Positions 1 through 12,100 of a DNA stretch of 64,000 bases are shown here, piece by piece. Position 1 is the stretch's first letter; each line of letters opens with the position of its first letter. The stretch is from positions 57,923 to 121,922 of the forward strand of contig CAZKRL010000003.1 in NCBI GenBank assembly GCA_964555295.1, read 5' to 3'. Below the pieces are notes generated by a model, which had not been told where the DNA came from, ran no database searches, and saw nothing but the letters and a program-made list of their open reading frames with translations. Source of the DNA: CAZKRL01 sp964555295. Lineage in GTDB: Bacteria > Bacteroidota > Bacteroidia > Flavobacteriales_D > Sanyastnellaceae. Made by a program: the position numbers and the translations under genes.

Positions 1-3000
1 TTGTTCTCTCTCGTTTGCTTCATCGCATCAGCGCAAGAACTCAACTTTCAGAGTAATATTTCGTGGCAGGCCGACACGGTTTTTAAATCGTGTTCTGGCA
101 TTTTCAAAGGGGCATTTTTAAATCCTGATTTCGAAGGCTTACCATGCCTTCACTTCACACAATTCGTAAGTGACAGAGTGCATTACATTGATGGCATCGA
201 GATATCATCCGCCACATTTCAAAGTTTTCAATGCACAGATGTTAGACTTCAAAACTATCTCGGTTCCGACTGGGTGATACAATCCAAGATTTCCGACGCC
301 CGTGGAAAATACTTTTTATCTTTAACCCTATTGCCTTTCCGCAAAATCAATGGTCAGATGGAGAGGCTCGTCAGTTTTTCCATTAACGTAAGGTATTCAC
401 AGACACCCAATCTCTCAAATTCTAGGGAAATGCAGTGGAAAGACCACTCGGTTTTAAAAGAGGGAGAGTGGTACAAATTAGCCATCTCCAAAGACGGAAT
501 TTATAAAATCGATAAGAACCTGCTTTCAGCGATGGGGGTGAACACTTCAAGTGTGGACCCAAAGCTGATTAATATTTATGGCAACGGAGGCCAGCTACTT
601 CCGGAGCTTAATAGCGAATTTCGAGCGGATGACCTAGAAAAATGTGCCATTTTCATTGAAGGCGAAGAAGACGGTGTATTTGATAACAGTGACTACATCC
701 TGTTCTATGCAAAGGGGGCTGATAGTTGGCAAATGGACAATATTCCGGGGGCTGGAAGAAAGGGTTGGCTCCACAAAAAACACTACTATTCAGACTCCGC
801 GTATTATTTCCTAAGAATCAATGACACCGAACCAAAACGTATTGAACCGACAACACAACCCGCTGGAGCAACTCAGTACATAAGCTCCACATTTCAAGAT
901 TATCAATTTATTGAAACAGAGTTATACAATCTCGTTCAATCAGGTAGAGAGTTTTATGGAGATAAATTTGAACAGACCCTCTCTCGTGATTACAATTTCA
1001 ATTTTCCATCGATTCGATCTGATTACCCGACAACAATTCACGCCGGTTTCGCAATTCGGTCTGTAGGGGCGTCCAGTAGTTTCAGTGTCAGCAGCAGCGG
1101 GGCATCTATCGCGTCTTCTGGAGTTACCAGCGGAACTGGCACACTTGCGAGTGTAGCAAGCAAAGTCAGTGTTACAACAACCATGAATGCATCCAACCCC
1201 AGCTTGTTGGTCAACATTACATTCAATAAATCCGCCAACTCATCTGATGCACAGGGTTATCTGGACTTTATCAATATCAATACTACTCGTGATCTAACTT
1301 ACCACGGCACCCAAATACACATCAGAGACACCAACAATGTGGGCCCTGGCGCATTGACACAGTTCGAGTTACAAAACGCCACTGGCTTATTCATGCTCTG
1401 GGATATTACTAACTTCACCTCACCCCAGAAAATTGATTATACTATTGACGGAACAAGCGCCACATGGAAAGCCGCTACAGATAATTTGAGAGAATTTATC
1501 GCCTTTCCTAACTTCAATTTCCTCATACCAACTTCATTGGGCAGAGTCGCCAATCAAGACCTTCACGGAACACCACCAACAGATTTGGTAATTGTGAGTG
1601 CCCCTGCACATCTTGAGGCTGCCCGGCAACTCGCTGAAATTCACGAATCTGAAGGCATGAGGGTGCTTTTGGTAACCCAAGCACAAGTGTTTAACGAATT
1701 CTCTTCGGGAACACCAGATGTAACAGCAATAAGAATGCTAATGAAAATGCTTTACGATAAAGCTGATGGAAATGACTCTGATCAACCAGAAAATCTTTTG
1801 CTTTTCGGTGATGGGAATTATGCTAATAATCGTGGATACAGAGCCCTTAATGGCTCTAATGTAATCCTATTTGAGTCGGACGAGTCTTTAGGTCCTGTAA
1901 CCTCATACGTAAGTGATGATTATTTCGTCATGCTGAGCGATAATGACAACGCCTCACCTACAGGTTTGTTAGATGCGGGAGTTGGCAGAATCCCTGCTGG
2001 GAACGCTACAATGGGGTATGAATACGTAAATAAAGTGCGTCAATATTTAGCATTGAACAACAGCCCAACCGGTGAAATAAATTGTTTGGGTGAGGCGAGC
2101 CAAAATTCATTTGGCCCGTGGCGAAATCTCCTCAGTTTTATCTCTGATGATCAGGATGGCAGTGGTGCAGCGAATGAGCAAATTCACTTGGAGGATGCGA
2201 ATACACTGGCAGATAGAATATATAACGAGCATCCGGACTATGATGTAAACAAAATATATATGGACGCTTACGTTCAGCAATCAACACCAGGTGGCGAGAG
2301 ATACCCCGACGGTGAAAGGGCAATACGTGAGCAGATAAATAACGGATCCCTGATTGTAACCTATTTGGGTCACGGAGGTGAAAGAGGTTGGGCACATGAG
2401 AGGATTTTGGATGTCAACACTATATCGAATTTTTCGAATATCAATAACATGCCCTTATTTCTTACTGCCACTTGTGAGCTTGCGAGATACGATAACCCTG
2501 ACTACTATTCGGCAGGTGAGAGACTTGCCATGAATAGCAACGGTGGAGCCATAGCGCTGCTTACTACTACAAGGGTAGTTTTTGCGGGCTCCAACATGCA
2601 AATGGATATGGCATTTTTCGATGTGGCACTTTACAATGACTCCATAAGCGATTTGACGTTGGGGAAAATCAATATGCTTACTAAAAACGGGGTGCCTGTA
2701 TCAAATTCCAGCAAGCCCAATTTCAGTTTGCTTGGCGACCCCGCGCTTAGATTGAGATACCCAAAGTATGAAGTAATTACTACCCACATCAACGGAACTT
2801 CCGTCAACGATTCCTCTCCAGACACCATTAAAGCCCTACAAGAAGTCGAAATTGTAGGATATATATCTGACGCATCTGGAAATAAATTAGATGATTACAA
2901 TGGATTTATATACCCCGTTGTATACGACAAAATATCTACTGTTACCACTCTTAATAACGATTTTGACGGTGTCTACGGAGAAAGCCAGACTTACAAAGTT

Positions 3001-3858
3001 TTTAATAAGGTCATCTTTAAAGGAAAATCATCGGTAACTCAAGGTGAGTTCAAATTCAAATTTGTAGTGCCACTTGATATTAACTACAGTGTTGGATCAG
3101 GTCATGTTTCATACTATGGGCTGTCGGGGAGCGAGGATGCACATGGTTTTTTTGACGATGTTTTCATTGGTAGTTCTCTCAGTGGATCACAATTAAACAA
3201 GGTGGGTCCGGAAATAAAAATTTTCTTTAATGACACAACCTTTGTAAATGGCGGTGTCTCGAATACCTCGCCTGTTCTTATCGCTAGGCTAAAAGACGAT
3301 AACGGCATAAATACCATTGCAAACAGTATCGGACATGACATCGTAGCAATTGTTGATGAAGACACTCAAAATCCGATTGTTTTAAATAACTATTATCTCT
3401 CAGACCTAGATACATATCGAAGCGGAGAAATCAGGTATCAATTGGAAAAGCTTGAGCCTGGAAATCACACCTTAAAAATTCGGGCATGGGATGTGCACAA
3501 CAATTCTAATACTGAAGCTATAGACTTTGTAGTGGAGGAGGACGCCAATATTGCAATAGAGCATTTGTTGAATTATCCCAACCCATTTACTACATCCACA
3601 AAATTTATGTTCGAGCACAATCAAGCGTGTCGGAATCTGGACATCCTAATTCAAATATTTACCGTTTCAGGAAAACTCGTTAAAACCATAGAACAAGCCG
3701 CCTACCAAAACGGATTCAGGGCCACACCGATACCTTGGGATGGGAGAGATGACTTCGGAGATAAAATTGGAAAGGGTGTCTATATGTACCGGCTTTCCGT
3801 AAAAAATGAAAACGGCGAGAGTGCAGAACTCTACGAAAAACTCGTCATTCTAAAGTAA
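1..3858 (+). CDS. porU: T9SS C-terminal signal peptidase PorU, 5'-truncated by window
   Basis: PorU is the surface protease of the type IX secretion system. It cleaves C-terminal sorting domains from cargo and hands cargo to the attachment machinery. The visible 1285 residues begin inside a signal peptide (FIASAQ), so the true start lies upstream of base 1. The central part is a gingipain-type C25 peptidase domain with the expected His in YLGHGGERG (about residue 791) and Cys in TATCELARYDN (about 825). The last ~95 residues, starting near NYPNPF, form a T9SS-type C-terminal beta domain, which PorU itself keeps. The gene lies 24 bp upstream of porV, the usual arrangement in Bacteroidota, where PorU and PorV sit in one outer-membrane complex. 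Family identity is strong; mature N-terminus unknown. Confidence 0.93.
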   Translation: MFSLVCFIASAQELNFQSNISWQADTVFKSCSGIFKGAFLNPDFEGLPCLHFTQFVSDRVHYIDGIEISSATFQSFQCTDVRLQNYLGSDWVIQSKISDARGKYFLSLTLLPFRKINGQMERLVSFSINVRYSQTPNLSNSREMQWKDHSVLKEGEWYKLAISKDGIYKIDKNLLSAMGVNTSSVDPKLINIYGNGGQLLPELNSEFRADDLEKCAIFIEGEEDGVFDNSDYILFYAKGADSWQMDNIPGAGRKGWLHKKHYYSDSAYYFLRINDTEPKRIEPTTQPAGATQYISSTFQDYQFIETELYNLVQSGREFYGDKFEQTLSRDYNFNFPSIRSDYPTTIHAGFAIRSVGASSSFSVSSSGASIASSGVTSGTGTLASVASKVSVTTTMNASNPSLLVNITFNKSANSSDAQGYLDFININTTRDLTYHGTQIHIRDTNNVGPGALTQFELQNATGLFMLWDITNFTSPQKIDYTIDGTSATWKAATDNLREFIAFPNFNFLIPTSLGRVANQDLHGTPPTDLVIVSAPAHLEAARQLAEIHESEGMRVLLVTQAQVFNEFSSGTPDVTAIRMLMKMLYDKADGNDSDQPENLLLFGDGNYANNRGYRALNGSNVILFESDESLGPVTSYVSDDYFVMLSDNDNASPTGLLDAGVGRIPAGNATMGYEYVNKVRQYLALNNSPTGEINCLGEASQNSFGPWRNLLSFISDDQDGSGAANEQIHLEDANTLADRIYNEHPDYDVNKIYMDAYVQQSTPGGERYPDGERAIREQINNGSLIVTYLGHGGERGWAHERILDVNTISNFSNINNMPLFLTATCELARYDNPDYYSAGERLAMNSNGGAIALLTTTRVVFAGSNMQMDMAFFDVALYNDSISDLTLGKINMLTKNGVPVSNSSKPNFSLLGDPALRLRYPKYEVITTHINGTSVNDSSPDTIKALQEVEIVGYISDASGNKLDDYNGFIYPVVYDKISTVTTLNNDFDGVYGESQTYKVFNKVIFKGKSSVTQGEFKFKFVVPLDINYSVGSGHVSYYGLSGSEDAHGFFDDVFIGSSLSGSQLNKVGPEIKIFFNDTTFVNGGVSNTSPVLIARLKDDNGINTIANSIGHDIVAIVDEDTQNPIVLNNYYLSDLDTYRSGEIRYQLEKLEPGNHTLKIRAWDVHNNSNTEAIDFVVEEDANIAIEHLLNYPNPFTTSTKFMFEHNQACRNLDILIQIFTVSGKLVKTIEQAAYQNGFRATPIPWDGRDDFGDKIGKGVYMYRLSVKNENGESAELYEKLVILK

Positions 3859-3882
3859 GATGTTAACCCTATATTTGACCAT

Positions 3883-5118
3883 ATGTTTCGCATGCGCCTG
3901 CTGACTTTCAGCGCTTTTTTAATGCCACTTGTTTTCAACGGACAATTGAATCAAAACAACAATTCCAGTAGTACCTGGCAACTCAATACCATAACCACAG
4001 CAGTGCCGTTTCTTCAAATCGCTCCAGACTCGCGGAGCGGCGCAATGGGAGATGCCGGTGTTGCGTTACCAGCCGATGCTAATTCGACATTTTGGAATCC
4101 TGCCAAGATGAGTTTTTCCAAGGAAAAATCAGAAATTTCATTCTCCTACTCGCCATGGCTGAGGGCATTGGTCAACGACATGAGTCTCGCGTATTTGAGC
4201 GGATATAAGAAGTTAACTAAAAACCAAGCGATAGGTGCGTCACTCAGATATTTCACTCTCGGAAACATCACCTTCACGGATGAAGTAGGAACGAACATTA
4301 TGGATTTCAAACCTAACGAGTTCGCAGTAGATGCATCATTCAGTCAAAAATTCAGTCAACGCTTTTCAGGAGGTATTGCAATCCGTTACATATACTCAAA
4401 TCTCACCGGAGGTCAAACAGTACTTGGGGCCGATAGCAAGCCCGGTATGTCAGTGGCCTCAGACATATCACTTTTCTATTCCAACGAGAATCTTAACCTC
4501 GGCAAAAAGGAAGGAATTTTCAATATCGGTTTAAGTGCATCTAATATTGGCAATAAAATCCGCTATACGAACTCTGATAAACGCGATTTCATACCAGCAA
4601 ATTTGCGACTTGGTTCTTACTTCGGTGCCCAGCTTGACAAATACAATCTTCTTGGATTTACGATCGACCTTTCGAAACTTCTGGTGCCTACCCCGCCCAA
4701 ATATGATATCGCAGGAGAAAACATTCTTGCAGGGAAAGACAATGATGTCGGGGTTGCAACGGCAATCGTTCAATCTTTCACAGATGCTCCTGGGCAATTG
4801 GACGAGAACAATCAAGTTATCCCAGGGTCTGTGCTAAAGGAGGAGTTGCGCGAGATCAATATCGGCGGCGGCTTGGAGTACTGGTATGACAAACAATTTG
4901 CATTTCGAACAGGATACTTCTACGAACATTTTTCCAAAGGAAACAGACAATTCATTACGCTCGGCGCCGGACTTAAGTATCAGGTCCTAACCATAGACAT
5001 GTCTTACTTAATAAGTACAACACAACAAAACCCACTCGCCAATACGCTTCGTTTTACTATGCGCTTTTCGCTTGGCGCCAAGAAAACTGCTGACGAAGAA
5101 AGCACAAACAATGATTAA
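3883..5118 (+). CDS. porV: T9SS outer-membrane shuttle protein PorV (LptO)
   Basis: This 411-residue protein is a FadL-like outer-membrane beta barrel that carries T9SS cargo from the SprA translocon to PorU. An N-terminal signal peptide (about residues 1-20, ending near FNGQ) precedes the PorV signature region with PFLQIAPDSRSGAMGDAG and then SFWNPAK-like text (STFWNPAKM), followed by alternating beta-strand sequence to an aromatic C-terminus (LRFTMRFSLG) and a short polar tail. It follows porU by 24 bp and precedes ispF by 3 bp, so porU-porV-ispF-cdd is probably one transcript. Length is normal for the family. Confidence 0.93.
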   Translation: MFRMRLLTFSAFLMPLVFNGQLNQNNNSSSTWQLNTITTAVPFLQIAPDSRSGAMGDAGVALPADANSTFWNPAKMSFSKEKSEISFSYSPWLRALVNDMSLAYLSGYKKLTKNQAIGASLRYFTLGNITFTDEVGTNIMDFKPNEFAVDASFSQKFSQRFSGGIAIRYIYSNLTGGQTVLGADSKPGMSVASDISLFYSNENLNLGKKEGIFNIGLSASNIGNKIRYTNSDKRDFIPANLRLGSYFGAQLDKYNLLGFTIDLSKLLVPTPPKYDIAGENILAGKDNDVGVATAIVQSFTDAPGQLDENNQVIPGSVLKEELREINIGGGLEYWYDKQFAFRTGYFYEHFSKGNRQFITLGAGLKYQVLTIDMSYLISTTQQNPLANTLRFTMRFSLGAKKTADEESTNND

Positions 5119-5121
5119 TTC

Positions 5122-5598
5122 ATGAAGATTCGAGTTGGGTTCGGATATGACGTGCACCCGTTGGAAATGGGTAGACCTTTCTATTTGGGAGGTATTCATA
5201 TTCCGCACACCTCTGGAGCTACTGGACATAGCGACGCGGATGTTCTAATTCATGCCATTTGTGACGCTCTTCTAGGCGCTGCGGCTTTAAGAGACATTGG
5301 ATTTCATTTTCCTAATACCGATGAGCAATACAAAGGAATTGATTCAAAAATTCTATTGAAGCTCACTCAAGAGAAACTCAACACTGAGCATTGGCTTTTG
5401 GGAAATCTTGATTGTACGTTATGCCTTGAGAAGCCAAAAATTCAAGATTATATTCCGCAAATGCAGGCGGTTCTTAGTGCGATTCTGAATTGCGATACAG
5501 ACCAGATTTCCATAAAAGCAACGACAAACGAAAAAATGGGATTCATTGGCAGAGAGGAAGGTGTTTGCGCGTATGCAGTTGCACTAATTCATTCATGA
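5122..5598 (+). CDS. ispF: 2-C-methyl-D-erythritol 2,4-cyclodiphosphate synthase IspF
   Basis: IspF is a cytosolic enzyme of the non-mevalonate isoprenoid pathway; it converts CDP-methylerythritol phosphate to the cyclic diphosphate with release of CMP. The 158-residue product has full family length. Metal and substrate motifs are intact: GYDVHPL at residues 8-14, HSDADVLIHAICDALLGAA in the 30s-50s, and ATTNEKMGFIGREEG near the C-terminus. It starts 3 bp after the porV stop, and its own stop directly abuts the cdd ATG, which suggests co-transcription with the T9SS genes. Confidence 0.96.
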   Translation: MKIRVGFGYDVHPLEMGRPFYLGGIHIPHTSGATGHSDADVLIHAICDALLGAAALRDIGFHFPNTDEQYKGIDSKILLKLTQEKLNTEHWLLGNLDCTLCLEKPKIQDYIPQMQAVLSAILNCDTDQISIKATTNEKMGFIGREEGVCAYAVALIHS

Positions 5599-6084
5599 AT
5601 GACAAGGCAATACGTGTTTGATTTTTCATGCTATGAACACAAATCATCCCTTAGTGATGATTACCAGAAATTACTGAGCGCAGCCGTTGAGGCACAGTCA
5701 CGTGCTTACGCACCATATAGCCGGTTTACAGTAGGTGCTGCAGTTCTTCTCAAAAACAATGTAATAGTTTCCGGGAACAATCAAGAAAACGCGGCATATC
5801 CCAGCGGTTTATGCGCTGAGAGAGTATCTGTTTTTTCAGCGATGTCTCAATTTCCTAACCAAACAATTTCCGCAATCGCTGTTTACGGAGGAAATCTCGA
5901 ATTCCCTTTAACCTCGCCCATAAGCCCATGCGGCGCATGTCGACAAAGCCTTTTGGAATACGAGCTCCTACAATCTCAGCCCATCGAGGTAATTCTCGCC
6001 GCAAACCATAGTTCTATCTTTATACTCTCCTCTGTAAAACATCTTTTACCATTGCACTTCGAAGAGTTAAGATTAAGGAAATAA
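5599..6084 (+). CDS. cdd: Cytidine deaminase
   Basis: This 161-residue enzyme hydrolyses cytidine and deoxycytidine to uridine forms in pyrimidine salvage. The zinc-dependent deaminase motifs are present: CAERVSVFSAM (Cys ligand plus catalytic Glu) and SPCGACRQSL (two further Cys ligands). The upstream part contains APYSRFTVGAAVL, the typical substrate-binding text. The ATG follows the ispF TGA with no spacer, so translation is probably coupled. cdd beside porV/porU is a common Bacteroidota gene order. Its transcript would end near the hairpin at 6130-6145. Confidence 0.95.
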   Translation: MTRQYVFDFSCYEHKSSLSDDYQKLLSAAVEAQSRAYAPYSRFTVGAAVLLKNNVIVSGNNQENAAYPSGLCAERVSVFSAMSQFPNQTISAIAVYGGNLEFPLTSPISPCGACRQSLLEYELLQSQPIEVILAANHSSIFILSSVKHLLPLHFEELRLRK

Positions 6085-6129
6085 GGAAGGCAATTCAATT
6101 CATTTAGTCCAAATCTAACGAACAAAAAA

Positions 6130-6145
6130 GGCTGCATTAGCAGCC
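6130..6145 (-). terminator. Intrinsic terminator between cdd and the giant repeat gene
   Basis: A perfect 6-bp stem GGCTGC / GCAGCC with loop ATTA is preceded on the + strand by a run of A, which gives a T-run directly after the stem on the minus strand. This is the classic layout for a terminator of the minus-strand gene ending at 6172. The plus-strand tail (CTCTTT) is weaker but could also end the cdd transcript. Confidence 0.75.
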
Positions 6146-6171
6146 CTCTTTGATATTGACATATAAAATTC

Positions 6172-9100
6172 CTAGTTACACGTTGTTCCGTACTCGGCGA
6201 TGAAGATCAACAAGTCGGCAACGCTCACAAATCCATCGCCGTTGATATCGGCCGGACAGTTTGGATTACCCAGCTCAAATACGCAAGATCCGTCATCAAT
6301 TGAAGCACCCGGGTCATAGTTGGTAGCATCTGCGTATGTACAGCCGAGGCAAGACTCAAATTCGCAAAGGTCGCAATCACCAATTACTCCTTGTGCATTA
6401 TAGTTACATGCTACGGGAATAATACATGCAGGATCGCAGCTCGGTACACCAACCGCAACTGTTTGAACCTCCGTTGCAGTTCCCGTAGATCCCTCCAAGC
6501 TCCAACCAACTTCAACGTTATTGTTACCCCCCAATATTGCTACATCATAACAACCTTCTACTAAACAGACCAACTGGGATTCAGTGCTACCATCAGTAAG
6601 AGAAGACACATATGCAACAGCACCGCTAACCGCATCAGTTAACTCAATTTCGGCGCCCTCCCAACCATTTCCACCTGCATCTGTTAACACTAGGGAAGCG
6701 CAACTCGAAAAGCAACAGCCACCATTATCGCAACCGGCCGATTCATCAAAGTTGCAAGCTGCTGGATCAATACAGCCAGGATATTGACAAGTTCCGTCAT
6801 CGCAAGCGGCAGTTTCAGCATAGTTACAAGCCAAAGCGTCGGTACAACCGGGATATTCGCAAGAACCATCATCCAGAGTCACATCCGCTGAGTAATTGCA
6901 AGCGGTAACATCAGAACATCCATAGCATGAGTAATCACAATCCGTAGCACCAACGGGAGCATTAACGTCGTAGTTACAAGCAGTTGAATCAGAACACCCT
7001 ATACAACTTGTGAAATCACAAAGTGTATTGTCCGTAATCAGTGCGTTATCGTCATAGTTGCAAGCGGTAGAATCACTACAAGCCGGCTCACACACTGCTG
7101 ATCCCGCAGAAAAACCAAGAGCTGTTTCAGGTGCTTGACCATCCAAAACAACCGCCCCTGAACCATCAGTGAGCGTCCAGAGGACCTCGCCTGGGAAAGT
7201 ACCTGCTGTTACAGAAACACTGTAGCAACCATCGACTAAGCAATAATCTGCGACACCTTCAGACGTGCCTGCAGGCAGTGTAGCCGTTCCAATTACGGCA
7301 CCTGAAACCACATCTGTGAAAGTGGCTACGGCGCCATTCCAGCCATCGCCAAATGTATCTTCCATGTTGAAGGAGAAACAATTCGAGTAACAGCATGTGC
7401 TATCATCCTGGGTGTTTCCAACTTCATAATTGCAGGCCGTCGGATCTGTACAACCAACACAAGAAGTGTACTCGCAGTTTCCAATATCCAGCGTAGCATT
7501 CGGATTGAAATTACACGCAGTAGCGTCAGTACAGCCGCAAGTTGAACTACTTCCAATAGAGAACGGTACACCCGTTTCAGGAGCCCCACCAACTGCCAGT
7601 TGTGAACCTGCGCCATCTACCAAATTCCAATCTACTTCTCCCGGGAAGGTGCCAGCCGAAACCTGAACTTCATAACATCCGTCTACCAAACAAAAATCAG
7701 CAGTGCCTTCAGAGGTTCCTGCAGGTAAGGTAGCCGTAGAGATAACCGTTCCTGATGTAAAGTCAGCAATAGAGGCTACGGCTCCATTCCAACCGTCGCC
7801 GAAAGTATCGAACATATTCAATGTCACGCAATTATTGAAGCAGCATGAGCTATCCTCTTGAGTGGCTGTTGCATCGTAGTTACAAGCGGTAACATCAGTA
7901 CAACCTTGACAAGATAAGTATTCACAGTTTCCGATATCAACGATAGCCGTTGGGTTATAGTTGCAAGCAGTTGCATCCGTACATCCACAATCTGCGGATT
8001 CACCTACAGAGAATGGCAAATTCGTTTCTGGGGCACCACCTTCGAGCAACAAACTTCCGTTGCCATCAGTCAGGTTCCATGAGACCTCGCCAGGGAATGT
8101 ACCAGAGTTTACAGTAACCTGGTAGCAACCATCTACGAGACAAAAATCAGCGGTTCCCTCCGATGTACCCGCGGGAAGAGTTCCAGTTCCTACAGAGGCT
8201 CCGCCTGCTCCCAATTCAAAAACATTTGCTACTGCACCATTCCAACCATCGCCGAAACTGTCGAACATATTCAACGTAACGCAATTGGAGAAACAACATG
8301 CATCAATGTCTGCAATGATTGCTGTATTATCATAATTGCAGGCGGTAGGATCCATACAGCCAGAGCAAGTCAAGTACTCACAGGTGCCATTGTCAAGCGT
8401 AGCGCCATTATCATAATTACAAGCACCTTGGTCTGTGCAACCACAAATTCCGTCACCGATAATGAAATCAAAAGTTCCCGTACCATTCGGGGATGCTGCC
8501 GAAATGATGACGTTACCATCGGCATCCGACATGGACCAAACAACCTCATTTGCGAAAGTACCTCCCCCAACTGTCATGATGTAACAACCAGGAGCCAAAC
8601 AGAAAACATCAAAGCCCGCATTTTGGATATCCCCACAAAACGCTGAATTTAAGCTACCCGTAGCAACAACTTCCCCAGTCGCGTTGGAAATGCTGTAGGT
8701 ATTTCCATTCCATCCATCGCCGAATGTGTCGCTCATGTCAAACTTAACTACAGTTGAATTCGCATCGCAGGCAACGCATGAGAAATATTCGCACGTGTTG
8801 TTTTCAATATTCGCTTCAGGCAAATAGTTACATGCACAGTCATCGGTACATCCTTCTACCACCGGTTCACAAGTGGTGTTCAACACGAATGATCCATCGA
8901 ATAAATCATCAACGAAATCTCCGTCGGTATCAACTCCCCCTGCCGTTATATACACATAGTAAGTGGTTCCGGCTTCGGCAATAAATTGAACAGTGGCATC
9001 ATCAGCATCGAAGAAACCACAATTGGTCGCATCATCGTCGGCGCTAACCTCGCAAGCAAAGACTCCATTACATCCGTCAGAAGAGGTCAAAACATTTATA

Positions 9101-12100
9101 CGACTATCAATATCCGAACCACAAGTGCTCAGAGTAATGAATTGTCCATCTCCTGCATAGGTATACCAAACGCCATTATCACCAGAACCTGCAGGACAAA
9201 CCGTTGGCGCGCCAACAGCAGTTGATGCCCCGGTAGAGCCATTGATACTCGCGTCGCAAACCAAAGGAATCGCATTAACACAAGAATCATTCTCAACGCT
9301 AGGTGCACAAGACGCATACTCGCAAGTGCCATCATTGATTGATGCGTTAGCATCATAATTACAAGCTGCCAAATCTGTACATCCAACATTCGCCAAGCTC
9401 ACGTTTAAACTGAAGTTGCCGCATAACTGTGGATTAGAGGTAGTAAGACATAAGTAATAATTCGTATTTGGAGTGATGGTAATTCCATATTCGTAAGAAT
9501 TGAATTCAAAACCATCCAATGTGCTTCCATCGTTGGGGTTGGAGTCGAATCCGATACCACCGATAACTGGTGTCAAATTAGAACAGTCAGGGCTGCCTGA
9601 GAATATTCCGATACCCACATCTAACCCGTCAGCGCCATCGATTCCAGCTCCATTTCCATTGTAAAACGCAATATCCAATGCGTCAAAATCTGCTGAGTTA
9701 ATCTGGTACCAAATACCATACTGAGTAGTGAAACCATCCCATGGCGCCATCTCATCGTCGGCATTGGAGCAACACAAGCTTCCTGTCGCTTGCACTCCGG
9801 AAGTAAGAGAAACGGCATCTGCGCACTCATCATTTACAGCTAAACCATTAGGACATTCCGTACATGATGTCGAGAGCGTAAACGGAATGCTTGTTGAGGC
9901 CGTTCCGCTGAATAGAGATACAAGAATATAATAGGATTGATTCGCAACTGTAGTAAAGGAAGCACTCGACAAAAATCCCGTTCCACAGCCGTCATCATTT
10001 TGTGTTACACATTCCAAATTGTTGCAATCTCCAGTAAATATGTGCAGTTTGGTGTCTTGTGCATCACCGCTACATGTTTCAACAGAAACTTGACCGCCGT
10101 TACCTACCAGTCTGTACCACACACCAGGTGTAGTAATTGCATTGGTAGCATCACAGGAGGTTACACCGGGCTCAAAAGTTGAGTTAGTAAGCACTCCCGT
10201 TTCCGCCCAGTTGCATGGGATTAGGGTTGCATTAGCGCAATCATCGTTTGAAGGCGGACAAATACATGAGTTATCATTTATCGTGGCAAACGGGTTGTAG
10301 TTGTTACATGAAGGGGTTGTGCATCCTTGAACTGAACAACCGGTGGCTCCTCCCCATGGGAAACCATAACTCTCATTAGCTATTCCCGTAAGGAGCGCAT
10401 TACCATCTTGGGTAGTTATTGTCCACTCTACCTGCGCAGGCGCAGTACCGGCAGTGATATTTATTGTATAACAGCCCTGGCTGAGACAGCCGGAAAAAGA
10501 ACCCTCGCTGCCAGATGCAAGTGTACCGGTAGAAATCGTAGCCCCAGCGGATGTAACAATTGTCCAGTTGGCACCTTGCCAACCGTTATTACCATAATCC
10601 ACCATATTCACCGTGTACACTGTTTCATTGGCTGCACAAACAAGACATGAACCGTCATCGCAACCCGCATTTGGGTTATAGTTGTTGGCCGCCGGATCTG
10701 TACAACCTACCTCTAAACCACTTGGGCTTATAATCTGTCCGGCAGGATCATTAGCTACACCGCTGAAAGTAAAACCCTCTGTATTCGTCAAAGTCCAAGA
10801 GATTTCACCATCAAAAGTTCCACCACCAACGACAACGTTGTAGCATTCCGTACCCAAGCAGAACTGGGAGGCACCTACTGAACCGTCAAGCAACTCAGCC
10901 GCAGCCTCTACTGTACCTGAAGCTAAATTGAAAATCACCGCCGTTGCACCATTCCAACCATCACCGAAGGTGTCGAACATATCGAGAGTATAAACTATTT
11001 CTCCCGGATCGCAAACGAGACAAGAACCGTCATCGCACGAGGCCGCTGCGTCATAATTCTCTGCATCTGGATTAGTACAACCTGGTGTTAAACCGGTTGG
11101 ACTAAAAATTTGTCCTTGAGGATCATTGGCTTGACCATCGAGAGAGAATCCGTCTGGACCGGACAAGTTCCAGCTAATTTGACCATCGTTGAATCCGCCG
11201 CCGGCTACTATAGAATAGCATGCTGTGCCGAGGCAAACATCCACTTGACCTTCGCCTCCGCTTTGCAGAGTCGTGGTAAGGATATTTTGTCCTGAGGCAA
11301 GATCAGTAATTACCGCCTGTGCATTCGCTCCCCAACCGTTATTCCCTGTATCGAACATGGTTAATGTGTAGCTTGATTCTCCGCCAGCGCAGAAAAGACA
11401 TGAACCATCGTCGCAATCTGCGAGCACGTTGAAATTGTTGGCGGCCGCATTGGTACAACCCGGCGTAACACCGCCGAAGGCCAGAACATCGGTTTGAGGA
11501 CCAGAGCCCGTGGAGAGTGTTCCGGTAGAAAGGGTATTACCGTCTCCGTCAGTAAAAGTATAGGTTGCTCCATTCCATCCATCACCGAAATTATCGGTCA
11601 TAATAAACTGGTACGTACAGCCGGGTGTAGGCAAACAGAATGCAAGATTGCTCACAGGTGCACCTCCCTCGAGAATGACGCTACTATCCAAATCCAAGAA
11701 CTGCCATCCCACCTCAGCTGGAAATCCGCCACCGGTAACGGTTAAAAACGCACAATTCGAATAACAACATTCAGAGTTGTCGGTAATGGTTGCTGCGTCA
11801 TCAAAGTTACATGCTGCAACATCGGTGCAGCCCGCACAGCTGGTATATTCGCAAGACCCGTCATCCGTGATAACAGAAGGAGAGTAGTTACAAGCACCCT
11901 GATCGGTACATCCTATGGTTGGAATATCGCAAATCACGTTAAGGGTGTATGCGCCGGTGTTCGCTAAGTATCCGCCAACTCTTATGAGGTAGACTGTACC
12001 CGTGGTCATAGCGAAAGTTACTGATGACAACAAACCTGTTCCGCCGTCATCATCGCCGGTAACACAATTCAGGTTGCCGCAGGCTCCCGTATACACGTGC

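Noticed and set aside
2138..2395. Antisense open frames inside porU and other long genes
   Set aside because: They overlap strongly conserved coding sequence on the other strand and show no signal peptide, motif or operon logic.
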